A stretch of DNA of 64,000 nucleotides from an uncultured Algibacter sp. (GCF_947490405.1 NZ_CANLGU010000004.1:62001-126000); one strand, 5' to 3'; shown: positions 8,342 through 17,480, counted from the first letter of the stretch. Notes: generated from the sequence alone by a model not told the origin. Made by a program: numbers and translations.

Positions 8342-10225
8342 TTAATCATTACATTCATTACTAAATCCAAGTATTCCAATATCTTTATAGCTATTATAGT
8401 TTTCAAATTTACTAGGAGTATTTTCGATATTATTTTTAAAAGCATTAGAATTTTGCAAACCAGCCATACTTAAATATTTGTAAAACTGACTCCAATCCCA
8501 AGGAACTTCTGTTCCAGTTGGATTATTTTCATCAATGAATGTATAATCTTCTTCAGCAGATTGTTGGTGAGATAATGGAATCAAATCATCTTTAATATCT
8601 GCCAAAATTTCAGACATGATTGGCAATAAGGAATCAAACATAAATTCATGGTCGGATTGAGCAGGACAAGCTGTTGAAAAATAAATATTTAGTAATTCGC
8701 TTAGTTCCACATCATCATAACCTTCTAAAGGTGTTCCTTGGTTGCAACCATATTGCTTTACTGTTAGGTAGGCATGGATTGATTCGTGAAGTATCGTTTT
8801 TGCCAACGAGATAGAACTAACGCCCATGTTACTTTTATTGATTTCAATAACAGCATTATATTTTACAATTTCACCAGTTGTAGGATTTACTGATAAAGCC
8901 CGTGTTTTAGTGACTCCATTAGGTTCTGTGGTTGAGGGAGGAGTTGGAGGTATGTTGTCAACAATTTTAAATTGTACATGCATATTTTCACTGTTTCCAA
9001 AAGTATCAACAAACAACTTTTTAAATTTTTAGGATTTTATAAGTTTATTATAAATACACATAAACTTAACTTTTTCAGGTTCAGGATTAAGAACTGTTGG
9101 TCTAACAAGTTCTAAATCTACATTAAAAGGGGATGCAAAACTTTCTTCTAAATCTACTTTTTTGTTTAGAGTTAGGTCTCTGTTAGCATTTTTAACAAAC
9201 TCAACAGCTTCGTGTGGATATTGTGTTAATAATAAGTCTAAATCTCCTGAGTTCATTTGGTTTTCAAGAAATTCAAAAATAGTATTTTGTGTTTCTAAAC
9301 TTAAACTTGAAAATAAGGTAAACTCTTCATCAGTTAACTGAATGCTCGTAAAAGTCTTTTTTCTTTGTTGGTCTAACGGCATTACATAGGGTGCGCTAAT
9401 AGGAGCATCATTATTTATTGTACCTCCACGTCCTCCTGATGAATTGTTTGGGTTACTGGTTGTGGTACTTCCTTCATTTGTTGCTGGTACTTCAGTATTA
9501 CTAGTATCATCATTGTTACTACTTGTTCCACCAGATCCACTACCTCCTCCTGCACAATCAAACTGTGTCCATGTTACATATGAACCTTCCCATCCAGTTG
9601 AAGGGCTTTCATCATATGATCCAGACCAACAAGTTGATGTTTCTACATCTACATAAACTAAGGAATTGAGAATAACGTCTGTGTCGAAGTTTTCAAGATA
9701 TGTCATCGAAGTTTTATCCTCTAGCTCTGAGGAACTCAAATTGTTTATATTCTCTCTTTCAGAAGGCGTTAAATTATAATTGATAACAAACGTATCGTAA
9801 TCACCGTTCGAATCATTGAATGAAAAGAATAGGTTTTGAAACAAATTACTTGTCTCATTATTTATTTTGTATATAGGAAAAGTATAAGAATGATAAGTTC
9901 CATCTGACTCTTCTAAATATTTAGCTTCATCTGTGTCAATGTAGAAATCATATTCAGAAATATAAACTGTCTTTTTTTGGCTTGTTTTTGACGCACTAAT
10001 ATTATTTTGTTCTACGCCTTTTTTTATGGCATTTATTTTACTTAATAAATTTGAATTGTTTGATATTTCGTTAAACTTAACCTTTGTAACTGAATAAGGA
10101 TTTGAATTGGTTTCTTGAATGGGTTGAAGAGTGTCGTTTTCTTTTTCGCAATTGGTGAGAAGTAAAGAAATCCCGAAGATTAGAATTCCAAGTTGGAGTA
10201 GGTTTTGCAGTTTTTGTTTTTTCAT
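8342..10225 (-). pseudogene. HExxH metallopeptidase-like lipoprotein split by one in-frame stop
   Basis: Two reading frames in the same frame (10225 to 9029 and 9028 to 8342) are separated only by a TAA at 9029-9031. The codons on both sides read on smoothly (CIYNKLIKS, stop, KFKKLFVDTFGN). The N-terminal half has a lipoprotein signal with Cys26 (ISLLLTNC), a low-complexity Gly/Ser/Asn linker and no catalytic site. The C-terminal half has HESIH (8774-8788), the zinc-binding HExxH motif. From memory, related flavobacterial proteins carry both parts in one chain, so I call one gene of about 627 codons with a nonsense lesion. Readthrough or a sequencing error remains possible. The C-terminal piece alone lacks a signal. 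Confidence 0.75.
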
Positions 10226-10291
10226 GTGTTCCGTTGTTTAAAATTAGTTAAAAATGTTCAATGTGAGTGCATATTGCCTACAACTATTTCA

Positions 10292-10364
10292 CGGATATGA
10301 AATCGTTTTAATGTTTTATATCCGAAGTTAAACGAAGTTAGCTAATTTTTCTGACAAAATCAAG
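10292..10364 (-). repeat. Upstream block shared with the serine hydrolase cassette (copy 1)
   Basis: This block upstream of the HExxH lipoprotein gene is about nine-tenths identical to 45333-45406, which lies upstream of the unrelated serine hydrolase gene in the same orientation. Both hold an inverted repeat CGGATAT/ATATCCG (here 10292-10298 and 10318-10324, 19-base spacer) and the sequence GTTAAACGAAGTTAG. Confidence 0.7.
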
Positions 10365-10390
10365 TGTTGTGTTAAACTAAAATCTTCAGC

Positions 10391-10828
10391 TTAAAGCGTC
10401 TTAAAAACAACCTCTTGTTTCTTAGCACTTAGAGTTAAAGAGGTAATCTTATTTTTATCAAAATTAGCAACATCGTTTTCCTCAATTTGAAAATCTATGC
10501 GTGTAATAAATCTATTTGATACGTTGGAATAATCAGATTCAAATTCATCCATATCAGATTTTAGTACCAAATCAATCTCAGTTCCTTTTAATGCGAGTTT
10601 AGCACCTTTAATCGTTTTGATTTTAAAACTGCCCACAACTATAGTTATTACATAAAAATAACCTCCTAATTCTGAAGTTTTGGCAAATAGTACATTTTGT
10701 TCAGAAACGGCAAAAGCCTCTTCATCAATGGCGTTAATAATATCTTCGGTATAATTATCAACATGTGTACGCTCCATGGCACGAATATTACCAAAAGCGG
10801 CAAGAATTTTATCTAAGCTAAATTTCAT
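10391..10828 (-). CDS. Hypothetical cytoplasmic protein
   Basis: No family is recognised. ATG 10828 (MKFSLDKILAAFGN) gives 145 residues; the frame stays open upstream, but that leader is a hydrophobic run without a good signal form. The protein has a short helical start followed by alternating strands, with no signal, membrane segment or cysteine cluster. Its C-terminal half (FITRIDFQIEENDV) looks like beta structure. It stands alone, divergent from the PPIase gene. Probably a conserved flavobacterial protein of unknown role. Confidence 0.7.
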   Translation of the reverse strand: MKFSLDKILAAFGNIRAMERTHVDNYTEDIINAIDEEAFAVSEQNVLFAKTSELGGYFYVITIVVGSFKIKTIKGAKLALKGTEIDLVLKSDMDEFESDYSNVSNRFITRIDFQIEENDVANFDKNKITSLTLSAKKQEVVFKTL

Positions 10829-10984
10829 AATAAAGCGTTTTTGTAAAACTAAAATTATAATTATAACCACAAAATTATAATCATAAATCATTTTATATAA
10901 TGGTAGTTATTTTTTTAAAAAGGTACATACAACATACATCTTATGATTTTTTTTCAGTATTCAGTTTTAGTTATCTATGTTTCA

Positions 10985-10992
10985 TATATTTG
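10985..10992 (+). promoter_or_regulatory. -7 promoter element (TATATTTG) of the PPIase gene
   Basis: This is an exact TAnnTTTG match 23 bases before ATG 11016. It lies downstream of ATG 10977, so that earlier start would not be in the transcript; this decides the start. Confidence 0.6.
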
Positions 10993-11015
10993 CAACTTCA
11001 AACAAAATAAGCATC

Positions 11016-11948
11016 ATGCAAGACGGATTATACGCAAAATTTAATACATCAAAAGGCGAAATATTAGTCGCTTTAGAATTCAAAAAAACACCAGGGACAG
11101 TTGGAAACTTTGTAGCTTTAGCTGAAGGAAATTTAGAAAATTCTGTAAAACCACAAGGAGCACCATATTATGATGGTTTAAAATTTCATAGAGTTATACC
11201 AGATTTTATGATTCAAGGTGGTTGTCCGCAAGGTTCAGGAGCTGGAAACCCAGGATATCAGTTTGATGATGAGTTTCATCCAGATTTAAAGCACGACGGG
11301 CCAGGTGTATTATCTATGGCTAATGCAGGACCAGGAACTAACGGAAGTCAGTTTTTTATAACGCACATTGCAACCGATTGGTTGGATAATAAGCACACTG
11401 TTTTTGGAAAGGTTGAACACGGACAAGAAGTTGTTGATGCCATAGCACAAGGTGATAAAATTGAAAGTTTAGAAATTGTAAGAGTAGGTGAAGAGGCCGA
11501 ATCTTTTAATGCTGTTGAGGCATTTAGAACATTTGAAGGTTCTAGAGAAAAAAGACTAGCTGAAGAAAAAGCAAAACACGAAGCAGCTTTAGATAAAGTG
11601 GCAGCAGGTTTTGATAAAACGGAAAGCGGGTTACGTTACCAAATTATCCAAAAAGGAGATGGTGTAAAAGCAGAAAAAGGAAAAACAGTATCTGTACATT
11701 ACAAAGGGCAGTTAATTGATGGAACAGTTTTCGATTCTTCATACAAAAGAAATGAACCTATAGATTTTCCATTAGGAGTTGGACAAGTTATTCCTGGTTG
11801 GGACGAAGGTATTAGTTTATTAAACGTTGGAGACAAAGCACGATTGGTTATTCCTAGTCATTTAGGTTATGGAAGCAGAGGTGCTGGAGGTGTTATTCCT
11901 CCAGATGCTAACTTGATATTCGATGTAGAATTGATGGATGTTAAGTAA
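11016..11948 (+). CDS. Bifunctional cyclophilin-FKBP peptidyl-prolyl isomerase
   Basis: Both halves catalyse cis-trans isomerisation of prolyl bonds and aid folding. Residues 1 to about 150 form a cyclophilin domain ([30 protein letters not shown]). A charged, lysine-rich helical linker follows, then an FKBP domain over about the last 110 residues ([50 protein letters not shown]). The start at 11016 is fixed by the promoter at 10985-10992. There is no signal peptide, so it should be cytoplasmic. A fused cyclophilin-FKBP is unusual among bacteria generally but, to my knowledge, common in this family. Confidence 0.92.
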   Translation: MQDGLYAKFNTSKGEILVALEFKKTPGTVGNFVALAEGNLENSVKPQGAPYYDGLKFHRVIPDFMIQGGCPQGSGAGNPGYQFDDEFHPDLKHDGPGVLSMANAGPGTNGSQFFITHIATDWLDNKHTVFGKVEHGQEVVDAIAQGDKIESLEIVRVGEEAESFNAVEAFRTFEGSREKRLAEEKAKHEAALDKVAAGFDKTESGLRYQIIQKGDGVKAEKGKTVSVHYKGQLIDGTVFDSSYKRNEPIDFPLGVGQVIPGWDEGISLLNVGDKARLVIPSHLGYGSRGAGGVIPPDANLIFDVELMDVK

Positions 11949-12014
11949 GCAGTGAATAGCTTTTAAAAAAAGCTAGAGAGATTTGATCTCATCCATATTA
12001 AAGATATATTAGAT

Positions 12015-12046
12015 AAAAAGACACCTAACTTAGGTGTCTTTTTTTG
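12015..12046 (+). terminator. Rho-independent terminator after the PPIase gene
   Basis: A perfect stem AAGACACCTAA / TTAGGTGTCTT with a one-base loop is followed by a T run. It lies 67 bases past the stop. Confidence 0.85.
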
Positions 12047-12112
12047 TTTTAGCATCATAACGTTAAATTATTTTATTTATCGAGTTTTTTAAAACCATAT
12101 ATTTTATAGTTA

Positions 12113-12120
12113 TAGTTTTG
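12113..12120 (+). promoter_or_regulatory. -7 promoter element (TAGTTTTG) abutting a start codon
   Basis: This TAnnTTTG match ends only four bases before ATG 12125. Transcription would then begin at about the start codon, giving a leaderless message. Confidence 0.45.
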
Positions 12121-12124
12121 CCTC

Positions 12125-12547
12125 ATGATTAGCGTAAAACAAACCAACTTATACTCCGAAGTTTTAAAAGAACTCAATTATTCTTTTGGAAACGTATTCA
12201 TATTTAATGGATTTATTGTTTCAGAAATGAACCAAGGTATAAATGTTAGTTGGAGTAATCATGCTAAACAGATTGTTGAAGATGTATCTTGTTATTTAGG
12301 TACAGATGGGAGTGATATAATTTATATTTCTAATCGTATAAATTCTTATGCTGTTATGGCTGCAGATTGGCTTAAATTCTTCAAAAGTAACTACTACCTT
12401 AAAGCATACTATATTGTTTCGAATAAGCCGACTAGTAAAATTAATTTTGTAGTTGAAAATTTGTTTTTCAAAAACAAAATCAAAAACTTCAATTCATTAT
12501 ACGAAGCGGTTAATTGGGCTAAAAAAGGGATAGTTGAGGTTGCATAA
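12125..12547 (+). CDS. Hypothetical protein, STAS/SpoIIAA-like size
   Basis: This 140-residue cytoplasmic protein has no signal or membrane segment. It alternates hydrophobic strands (NVFIFNGFIVSEM, DIIYISNRINSYAV, KAYYIVSN) with helices and ends in an amphipathic helix, an alpha/beta pattern like small STAS/SpoIIAA-type domains. I cannot name it with certainty. It is flanked by the PPIase terminator and the DinB gene and may be monocistronic. The promoter abutting the ATG suggests leaderless translation. Confidence 0.7.
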   Translation: MISVKQTNLYSEVLKELNYSFGNVFIFNGFIVSEMNQGINVSWSNHAKQIVEDVSCYLGTDGSDIIYISNRINSYAVMAADWLKFFKSNYYLKAYYIVSNKPTSKINFVVENLFFKNKIKNFNSLYEAVNWAKKGIVEVA

Positions 12548-12592
12548 CCATAAATAATACTTATTTTAGAACCACATTTTAAAATTTATATT

Positions 12593-13138
12593 GTGGATTC
12601 GAAAGCACTAGAGAAATTAAAATATCCTATCGGGCAATTTCAATGTCCTGAAAAAATTACTGAAAAGCATATTGCAGAATGGGTTTCTACTTTAGAAACT
12701 TTTCCAATTCGTTTTGAAGCATTAGTTAAACATCTTTCAAAAGAACAATTAGATACACCTTACAGACCAGATGGGTGGACAATTAGGCAAGTTGTACACC
12801 ACGTTTCTGACAGTCATCATCATAGTTATACACGTTTTAAGTGGGCTTTAACAGAAGATAAACCCTTGATTAAAGCTTATAATGAGGCAGATTGGGCAGA
12901 GTTGAATGATAGTAAATCGGCACCAATACAAATGTCTGTAGAGCATTTAAAAGCCATTCATTACAAACTCGTGAATCTGCTCAAAGGCATGTCAAAAGAA
13001 GATTTTAATAGAAGCTTTATACATCCTGAAACTAATAGTGAAGTACTTTTAAGTTATAATACAGGTAATTATGCATGGCATAGTAACCATCATTATGCGC
13101 ATATTGAAAACATTATGAAGCGCAAAGGTTGGTTGTAA
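12593..13138 (+). CDS. DinB/YfiT-type metal-dependent hydrolase or bacillithiol transferase
   Basis: This 181-residue protein belongs to the YfiT branch of the DinB four-helix family, which includes bacillithiol S-transferase BstA. The start is GTG 12593; no ATG lies nearby. The metal-binding histidines are visible in VVHHVSDSHHH (about residues 67-77) and in SNHHYAH near the C-terminus. Residue ordering LKYPIGQF at the start is also typical of YfiT. The stop is followed at once by the GNAT ATG (TAA-ATG), so the two are co-translated. A thiol-transfer role fits the presence of bshB1 at the far end of this window, but substrate is inference. Confidence 0.88.
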   Translation: MDSKALEKLKYPIGQFQCPEKITEKHIAEWVSTLETFPIRFEALVKHLSKEQLDTPYRPDGWTIRQVVHHVSDSHHHSYTRFKWALTEDKPLIKAYNEADWAELNDSKSAPIQMSVEHLKAIHYKLVNLLKGMSKEDFNRSFIHPETNSEVLLSYNTGNYAWHSNHHYAHIENIMKRKGWL

Positions 13139-13624
13139 ATGATAAGACCGGTACATATAAATGATGCTCAAGCACTATTAGATATTTATAATTACTATGT
13201 GATTAACACAACGGCTAATTTTGATATAGAGCCTTTGACTATTGAAACTTTTACAGAAAAAATAAATAATATTATTCCTAATTACCCATACATTGTTTAC
13301 GAGGAAAATAATAAAATATTAGGGTATGCTTACGGAAGTAGATTTAGACCAAGAGCAGCTTATGATTTTGTAGCAGAATCTACTGTGTATGTAAAACACG
13401 ATGTACATGGAAAGCAGATAGGTACAAAGTTATATACTGAATTAATTAAACAGCTAAAAGCAACAGATTTACATACCGTTCTGGGGGTGTTAACCATCCC
13501 GAATGAGGCGAGTATACAACTTCACGAAAAACTAGGTTTCAAACAAGTGGCTAACTTACGCGAGGTTGGTATGAAGTTTGGCAAATGGCAGCATGTAGGT
13601 ATATGGCAACTAAAACTTAATTAG
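13139..13624 (+). CDS. GNAT family N-acetyltransferase (phosphinothricin acetyltransferase-like)
   Basis: This 161-residue cytoplasmic acetyltransferase uses acetyl-CoA on an amine substrate. The start IRPVHINDAQALLDIYNYYV and FDIEP follow the PAT/Bar subgroup, and GKQIGTKLYTEL is the acetyl-CoA loop, with LHEKLGFKQV near the end. It begins immediately after the DinB stop. Its TAG stop overlaps the TAA of the converging redoxin gene within TTAG. A named substrate (for example methionine sulfoximine) cannot be fixed from sequence. Confidence 0.88.
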   Translation: MIRPVHINDAQALLDIYNYYVINTTANFDIEPLTIETFTEKINNIIPNYPYIVYEENNKILGYAYGSRFRPRAAYDFVAESTVYVKHDVHGKQIGTKLYTELIKQLKATDLHTVLGVLTIPNEASIQLHEKLGFKQVANLREVGMKFGKWQHVGIWQLKLN

Positions 13625-14178
13625 ACTTTCCATTTAATGTTGCAACCAATACTTGGTTTTTGAGTTTCAGTATTTTCTTTGTTTTCTAGTAAACAACCTA
13701 GGGCATGTCTTAAATCTTTTCCAGAAAGCGGTATACTATTTCCAGGTCTAGAATCATCAAGTTGACCTCGGTAAGTAAGTTTTAATTCAGCATTAAAAAG
13801 ATATAAATCTGGTGTGCAAGCTGCATCGTAAGCTTTGGCTACTTCCTGTGTTTCGTCATATAAATAAGGAAACGGATAGCCTTCGTTTTGTGCATGGACT
13901 TTCATTTTATCAGGGCTGTCTTGCGGATAGTTTATCACATCGTTACTTGAAACAGCAATAAAAGAAATACCTTGAGAAGCATACTCATTTGCTATAGCAA
14001 CCAATTCAGAATTTAAATGAATAACGAAAGGGCAGTGGTTACAAATAAACATAATAACCGTTCCTTTTTCACCTTTTAATTCATCTAAGTTTAATGTAGT
14101 ATCTGATACAGTATCTAAAAGCGAAAAATCTGGTGCTTTTGTTCCTAACGGAAGCATATTTGAAGGTGTTCTTGCCAT
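13621..14178 (-). CDS. Thioredoxin-fold redoxin (AhpC/TSA-type)
   Basis: ATG 14178 gives 185 residues starting MARTPSNMLPLGTKAPDFSL; ATG 14196 adds only six residues. The protein has the AhpC/TSA layout, LGTKAPDFSLLD, GTVIMFICNHCPF and YPYLYDETQEVAKAYDA. The active site is a CNHC motif (C-x-x-C), followed by CTPDLYLF. It is likely a thioredoxin-like peroxidase or disulfide reductase of the cytoplasm. It has no signal. It diverges from csaA and converges on the GNAT gene. Confidence 0.88.
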   Translation of the reverse strand: MARTPSNMLPLGTKAPDFSLLDTVSDTTLNLDELKGEKGTVIMFICNHCPFVIHLNSELVAIANEYASQGISFIAVSSNDVINYPQDSPDKMKVHAQNEGYPFPYLYDETQEVAKAYDAACTPDLYLFNAELKLTYRGQLDDSRPGNSIPLSGKDLRHALGCLLENKENTETQKPSIGCNIKWKV

Positions 14179-14224
14179 AATTTTATATTTCCTCAAAGTT
14201 CGTTAAAATTTGTATTTTTAAAAA

Positions 14225-14560
14225 ATGAGGAGTACAATATCTTTTGAAGATTTCACTAAAGTAGATTTAAGAGTTGGAACCATCATTGAAGTTAATGATT
14301 TTCCAGAAGCCAGAAATCCTGCCTATAAGCTTACAATTGATTTTGGAAATTTGGGAATAAAAACCTCTTCTGCACAAATTACCACATTATATTCCAAAGA
14401 CGATTTATTATATAAACAAATTATTGCTGTGGTTAACTTTCCAAAAAAACAGATTGCTAAATTTATGAGTGAATGTTTAGTTTTAGGAGCCGTAAAAGAA
14501 AACGACGTTATACTTTTAAATCCAGAGACTAAAGTTAAAAACGGAACACCTGTAAATTAA
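14225..14560 (+). CDS. csaA: tRNA-binding domain protein CsaA
   Basis: This 111-residue protein is a homodimeric EMAP/tRNA-binding OB-fold, reported as a secretion-related chaperone or tRNA-binding protein. The family sequence FTKVDLRVGTIIEV is at residues 9-22, with SSAQITTLY and ISPECLVLGA-like FMSECLVLGAV in the second half. The length is typical. It is followed three bases later by the decayed symporter gene, so the two once formed an operon. Confidence 0.93.
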   Translation: MRSTISFEDFTKVDLRVGTIIEVNDFPEARNPAYKLTIDFGNLGIKTSSAQITTLYSKDDLLYKQIIAVVNFPKKQIAKFMSECLVLGAVKENDVILLNPETKVKNGTPVN

Positions 14561-14563
14561 TTT

Positions 14564-15130
14564 ATGCAAGAATTAGATAAGGTTCAAATCAACTTTGATA
14601 GCAATGGCTTATGGGTATTAAATGTAGCGCTCGCAATTGTTATGTTTGGAGTGTCTTTAGGAATTACTTTTGATGATCTAGGGCGTTAATAAAACAGCCA
14701 AAGTTAGTTTTAATAGGGGTTTTATCTTAATTTATATTTCTACCATTAGCTACGTTTCTTTTAGTGCTTTTGATAAGGCCTCAACCCAATATTGCTTTGG
14801 GAATGTTTATGGTTGCTGCTTGCCCAGGCGGAAACATCTCAAATTTTATGATGCATTTGGCTAAATGGAATACAGTCTTATCAGTGAGTTTAATTGCTTT
14901 TGCTACGTTTTTAGCGGTCTTTATGACGCCTTTTAGCTTTGGAAATACGCTGTAAAACCTAAAATAATTGAGGTAGAGTTCTTGTCAACATTTCGATTTG
15001 CATTGGTTGTTACTCTTGCTCCTCTTTGGTTAATAATTTGCTTAGGAATAGTAGTAACATGAGATTGAGTCGCGGCATTGGGATATTTACTAACCAGTTT
15101 ATGTATTACCTTATTGGCAGTTAAGGTATA
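14564..15130 (+). pseudogene. Decayed bile acid:sodium symporter family gene
   Basis: The first 40 codons (VQINFDSNGLWVLNVALAIVMFGVSLGI) match the start of SBF-family transporters, then stop at a TAA near 14687. The next piece, in a shifted frame, carries ATFLLVLLIRPQPNIALGMF and the family motif CPGGNISNFM (14764-14955) and stops again. A further fragment (EFLSTFRFALVVTLAPLW) ends with TGA stops. The whole locus is under 600 bases; intact members need about 900. Several deletions and stops make it clearly dead. It follows csaA by three bases. Confidence 0.85.
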
Positions 15131-15133
15131 AAA

Positions 15134-15158
15134 AAACCGTAGTGGTTAACTACGGTTT
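15134..15158. terminator. Bidirectional terminator
   Basis: A 10-bp perfect stem AAACCGTAGT / ACTACGGTTT has a five-base loop GGTTA. It separates the dead symporter gene from the converging DUF3276 gene. Confidence 0.75.
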
Positions 15159-15188
15159 AGATTTTATAATTTTATTGTTAGCTGCTGA

Positions 15189-15563
15189 CTATATATCGTC
15201 AAAATTTACGTCTGTAAAACTATCAGTTGAACCTGTTTTTAAATCAGCTTCAGTAACTCGCGAGCCATCATCATATTCCTTTTTAAAATCTTTTTGATGA
15301 CGCTCACTAATAACTTCATCACCTTTTTCAGCAATGATGTAATTTGTCATTTCAGCCAAAATTTCTTTAAACTCAGTAAAGTCTTCTTTGTAAATGTATA
15401 TTTTGTGTTTTTTGTAATGAAACGATCCATCGTCATTTGTGAATTTTTTACTTTCCGTTATGGTTAAGTAATAATCTTCAGCTTTTGTAGCTCTAACATC
15501 AAAAAAATATGTTCGTCTTCCTGCTCTTAATACTTTTGAAAAAATTTCCTCTTTCTCCATCAT
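15189..15563 (-). CDS. DUF3276 PUR-domain nucleic-acid-binding protein
   Basis: This 124-residue protein has the KxxRAGRRTYFFDV start and LTITESKK pattern of the PUR-alpha-like DUF3276 family, found widely in Bacteroidota and shown in related species to bind single-stranded nucleic acid. Residues 1-80 form the PUR repeat; the C-terminus is acidic and disordered (EADLKTGSTDSF). It has an isolated position between two terminated units. A second Met follows the first immediately, so the start may be 15560. Confidence 0.88.
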   Translation of the reverse strand: MMEKEEIFSKVLRAGRRTYFFDVRATKAEDYYLTITESKKFTNDDGSFHYKKHKIYIYKEDFTEFKEILAEMTNYIIAEKGDEVISERHQKDFKKEYDDGSRVTEADLKTGSTDSFTDVNFDDI

Positions 15564-15716
15564 ATCATTATAATTCTTTAAAATTACTATCTATTTACAG
15601 TATCAAAAATCTAAAAAAAAACGATACTAACCAATAAATTTTAAATTTTCTTTTTAGAATATTAGATTTTGTTGCATTTAATTGAATAAAAGCTCCTAAA
15701 TGTATAAATAAAAACA

Positions 15717-17480
15717 CTAAGTTTTATTAGAAGAAGTTTCGCTTAATTGTTTTAGGTATAACTCTTTATAATAACCTTCGGTATCAATTAGCTTATCATG
15801 AGTGCCTTCTTGAATAATTTCTCCATCTTCTAAAACAATGATTTTATCAGCATTTTTAGCAGATGATACTCTATGACTAACAATGATGGATGTTTTACCT
15901 TGTGATATTTTGCTAAGGTTTTTTAAGATTTTTTCTTCGGTCTCAGTATCTACTGCAGATAAACAATCATCAAATAATAAAATTTTAGGCGATTTTATAA
16001 TGGCTCTAGCTATAGATACGCGTTGCTTTTGCCCTCCAGATAGAGTTATACCACGTTCACCTAAAACGGTGTCGTATCCATTATTGAACTTAATAATGTT
16101 TTTGTGTACTTGAGCATTTTTAGCAGCTTCAATAACTTCTTCATCTGTGGCGTCTTCTTTACCAAATTTTATATTTGTTTTTATGGTATCAGAAAACAGA
16201 AAAGCATCTTGTGGAACATAACCGATGCTGTCTCGTAAGTCGGTTAAATTTAGATTATTAATAAAGGTGTTATTTATTGAGATAGAGCCAGCATCAATAT
16301 CATAAAGTCTACCTATTAAATCTAAAATTGTCGATTTTCCCGACCCTGTTTTTCCTAAAATGGCTAAAGTTTCACCAGCTTTAATGCTAAAACTAACATC
16401 TTTTAACGCTTGAATATTTGTGTCATCATAAGTAAAAGATACATTCTTAAAGGCAATATCGCCTGTAATTTCTGTATGGTTAGCTATGTTGTTCTTAATT
16501 TCAGGTTCTATTTTTAAAAACTCATTAATGCGCTTTTGGGAGGCTTCTGCTTGTTGCACAATAGAAGTAACCCAACCTACGGTGGCTACAGGCCATGTTA
16601 GCATATTTACGTAAATAATAAATTCTGCAATGGTACCAATACTTTCTATTTCACCATTAATATATTGCATACCACCAATATAAATTACAAGGAGGTTGCT
16701 TGTGCCGATTAGCAGAATCATCATGGGGAAAAACCAAGCTTGTACTTTAGTTAAATCAATTTGTTTTTTTTTGCTTTCTGAAGCTAGCGATTTAAAATTA
16801 ACCGACGTTTGCGGTTCAATGCCATAGGCTTTAATTACAGAAATACCACTAAAAGATTCTTGCGTAAAGGTTGAAAGTTTTGATAAATACTCTTGTACTA
16901 TGGTGCTTCGTTTATGTATTTCTTTGCTTAATTTATAAATGATTACAGAGAGGATAGGCAAAGGAACAATGGTGTACAAGGTTAACTTTGGCGATGCATT
17001 AATCATGTAAATAATTACAATAACAAATAGTGCAAGTGTGTTAATGCTGTACATTAAGGCTGGTCCACCATACATTCTAACTCGTGTTACATCTTCGGTA
17101 ATACGGTTCATTAAATCACCTGTTCTATTTTGTTTGTAGAAGTTTAATGAGAGCTTTTGGTATTGGTCATAAATTTCGTTTTTTAAATCGTATTCAATAT
17201 AACGAGATACGTTTATGATGGTTTGCCTCATAAAAAACGTAAGAATAGCAGCAATTACAGCAGCTCCAATAATATAGAGGATGGCTTCTAATAAGTCTGC
17301 TCTAAAGGTGGTTTCGTTTATTGATTTATCAAAATACCGCTCTATGGCTACAAATATTTTTTTTACATAACGTGGTGTGTACAGTAAAAACAAACGTGCC
17401 ACTATGGTAATAATAGAACCAATGATTAGATGTGTTCTATATTTAAAAAAGTATTTATTGAGGTGCCTTAATTCTTTCAT
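15717..17480 (-). CDS. ABC transporter, fused permease and ATPase (MsbA/exporter type)
   Basis: This 587-residue half-transporter is an exporter of the B/C subfamily that works as a homodimer in the inner membrane. Six membrane segments span about residues 18-310. The ATPase follows with Walker A GKTGSGKST (about 374-382), Q-loop GYVPQDAFLF, signature LSGGQKQR, Walker B ILLFDDCLSAVD and the switch His in VSHRVSS. Substrate (lipid, drug or peptide) cannot be read from sequence. A -7 element TATATTTG lies at 17504-17511. Confidence 0.9.
   Translation of the reverse strand: MKELRHLNKYFFKYRTHLIIGSIITIVARLFLLYTPRYVKKIFVAIERYFDKSINETTFRADLLEAILYIIGAAVIAAILTFFMRQTIINVSRYIEYDLKNEIYDQYQKLSLNFYKQNRTGDLMNRITEDVTRVRMYGGPALMYSINTLALFVIVIIYMINASPKLTLYTIVPLPILSVIIYKLSKEIHKRSTIVQEYLSKLSTFTQESFSGISVIKAYGIEPQTSVNFKSLASESKKKQIDLTKVQAWFFPMMILLIGTSNLLVIYIGGMQYINGEIESIGTIAEFIIYVNMLTWPVATVGWVTSIVQQAEASQKRINEFLKIEPEIKNNIANHTEITGDIAFKNVSFTYDDTNIQALKDVSFSIKAGETLAILGKTGSGKSTILDLIGRLYDIDAGSISINNTFINNLNLTDLRDSIGYVPQDAFLFSDTIKTNIKFGKEDATDEEVIEAAKNAQVHKNIIKFNNGYDTVLGERGITLSGGQKQRVSIARAIIKSPKILLFDDCLSAVDTETEEKILKNLSKISQGKTSIIVSHRVSSAKNADKIIVLEDGEIIQEGTHDKLIDTEGYYKELYLKQLSETSSNKT

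Noticed and set aside
8342-9016. Independent gene with a TTG start for the HExxH half
   Set aside because: It lacks a signal peptide, and its frame is continuous with the upstream lipoprotein gene across a single stop. A frameshift was also ruled out because both halves share one frame.
10977-11015. Earlier ATG for the PPIase gene
   Set aside because: The TATATTTG promoter element lies downstream of this ATG, and the added residues do not match the family start.
14764-14955. Stand-alone 63-residue membrane protein
   Set aside because: It is an internal fragment of the decayed bile acid:sodium symporter gene.
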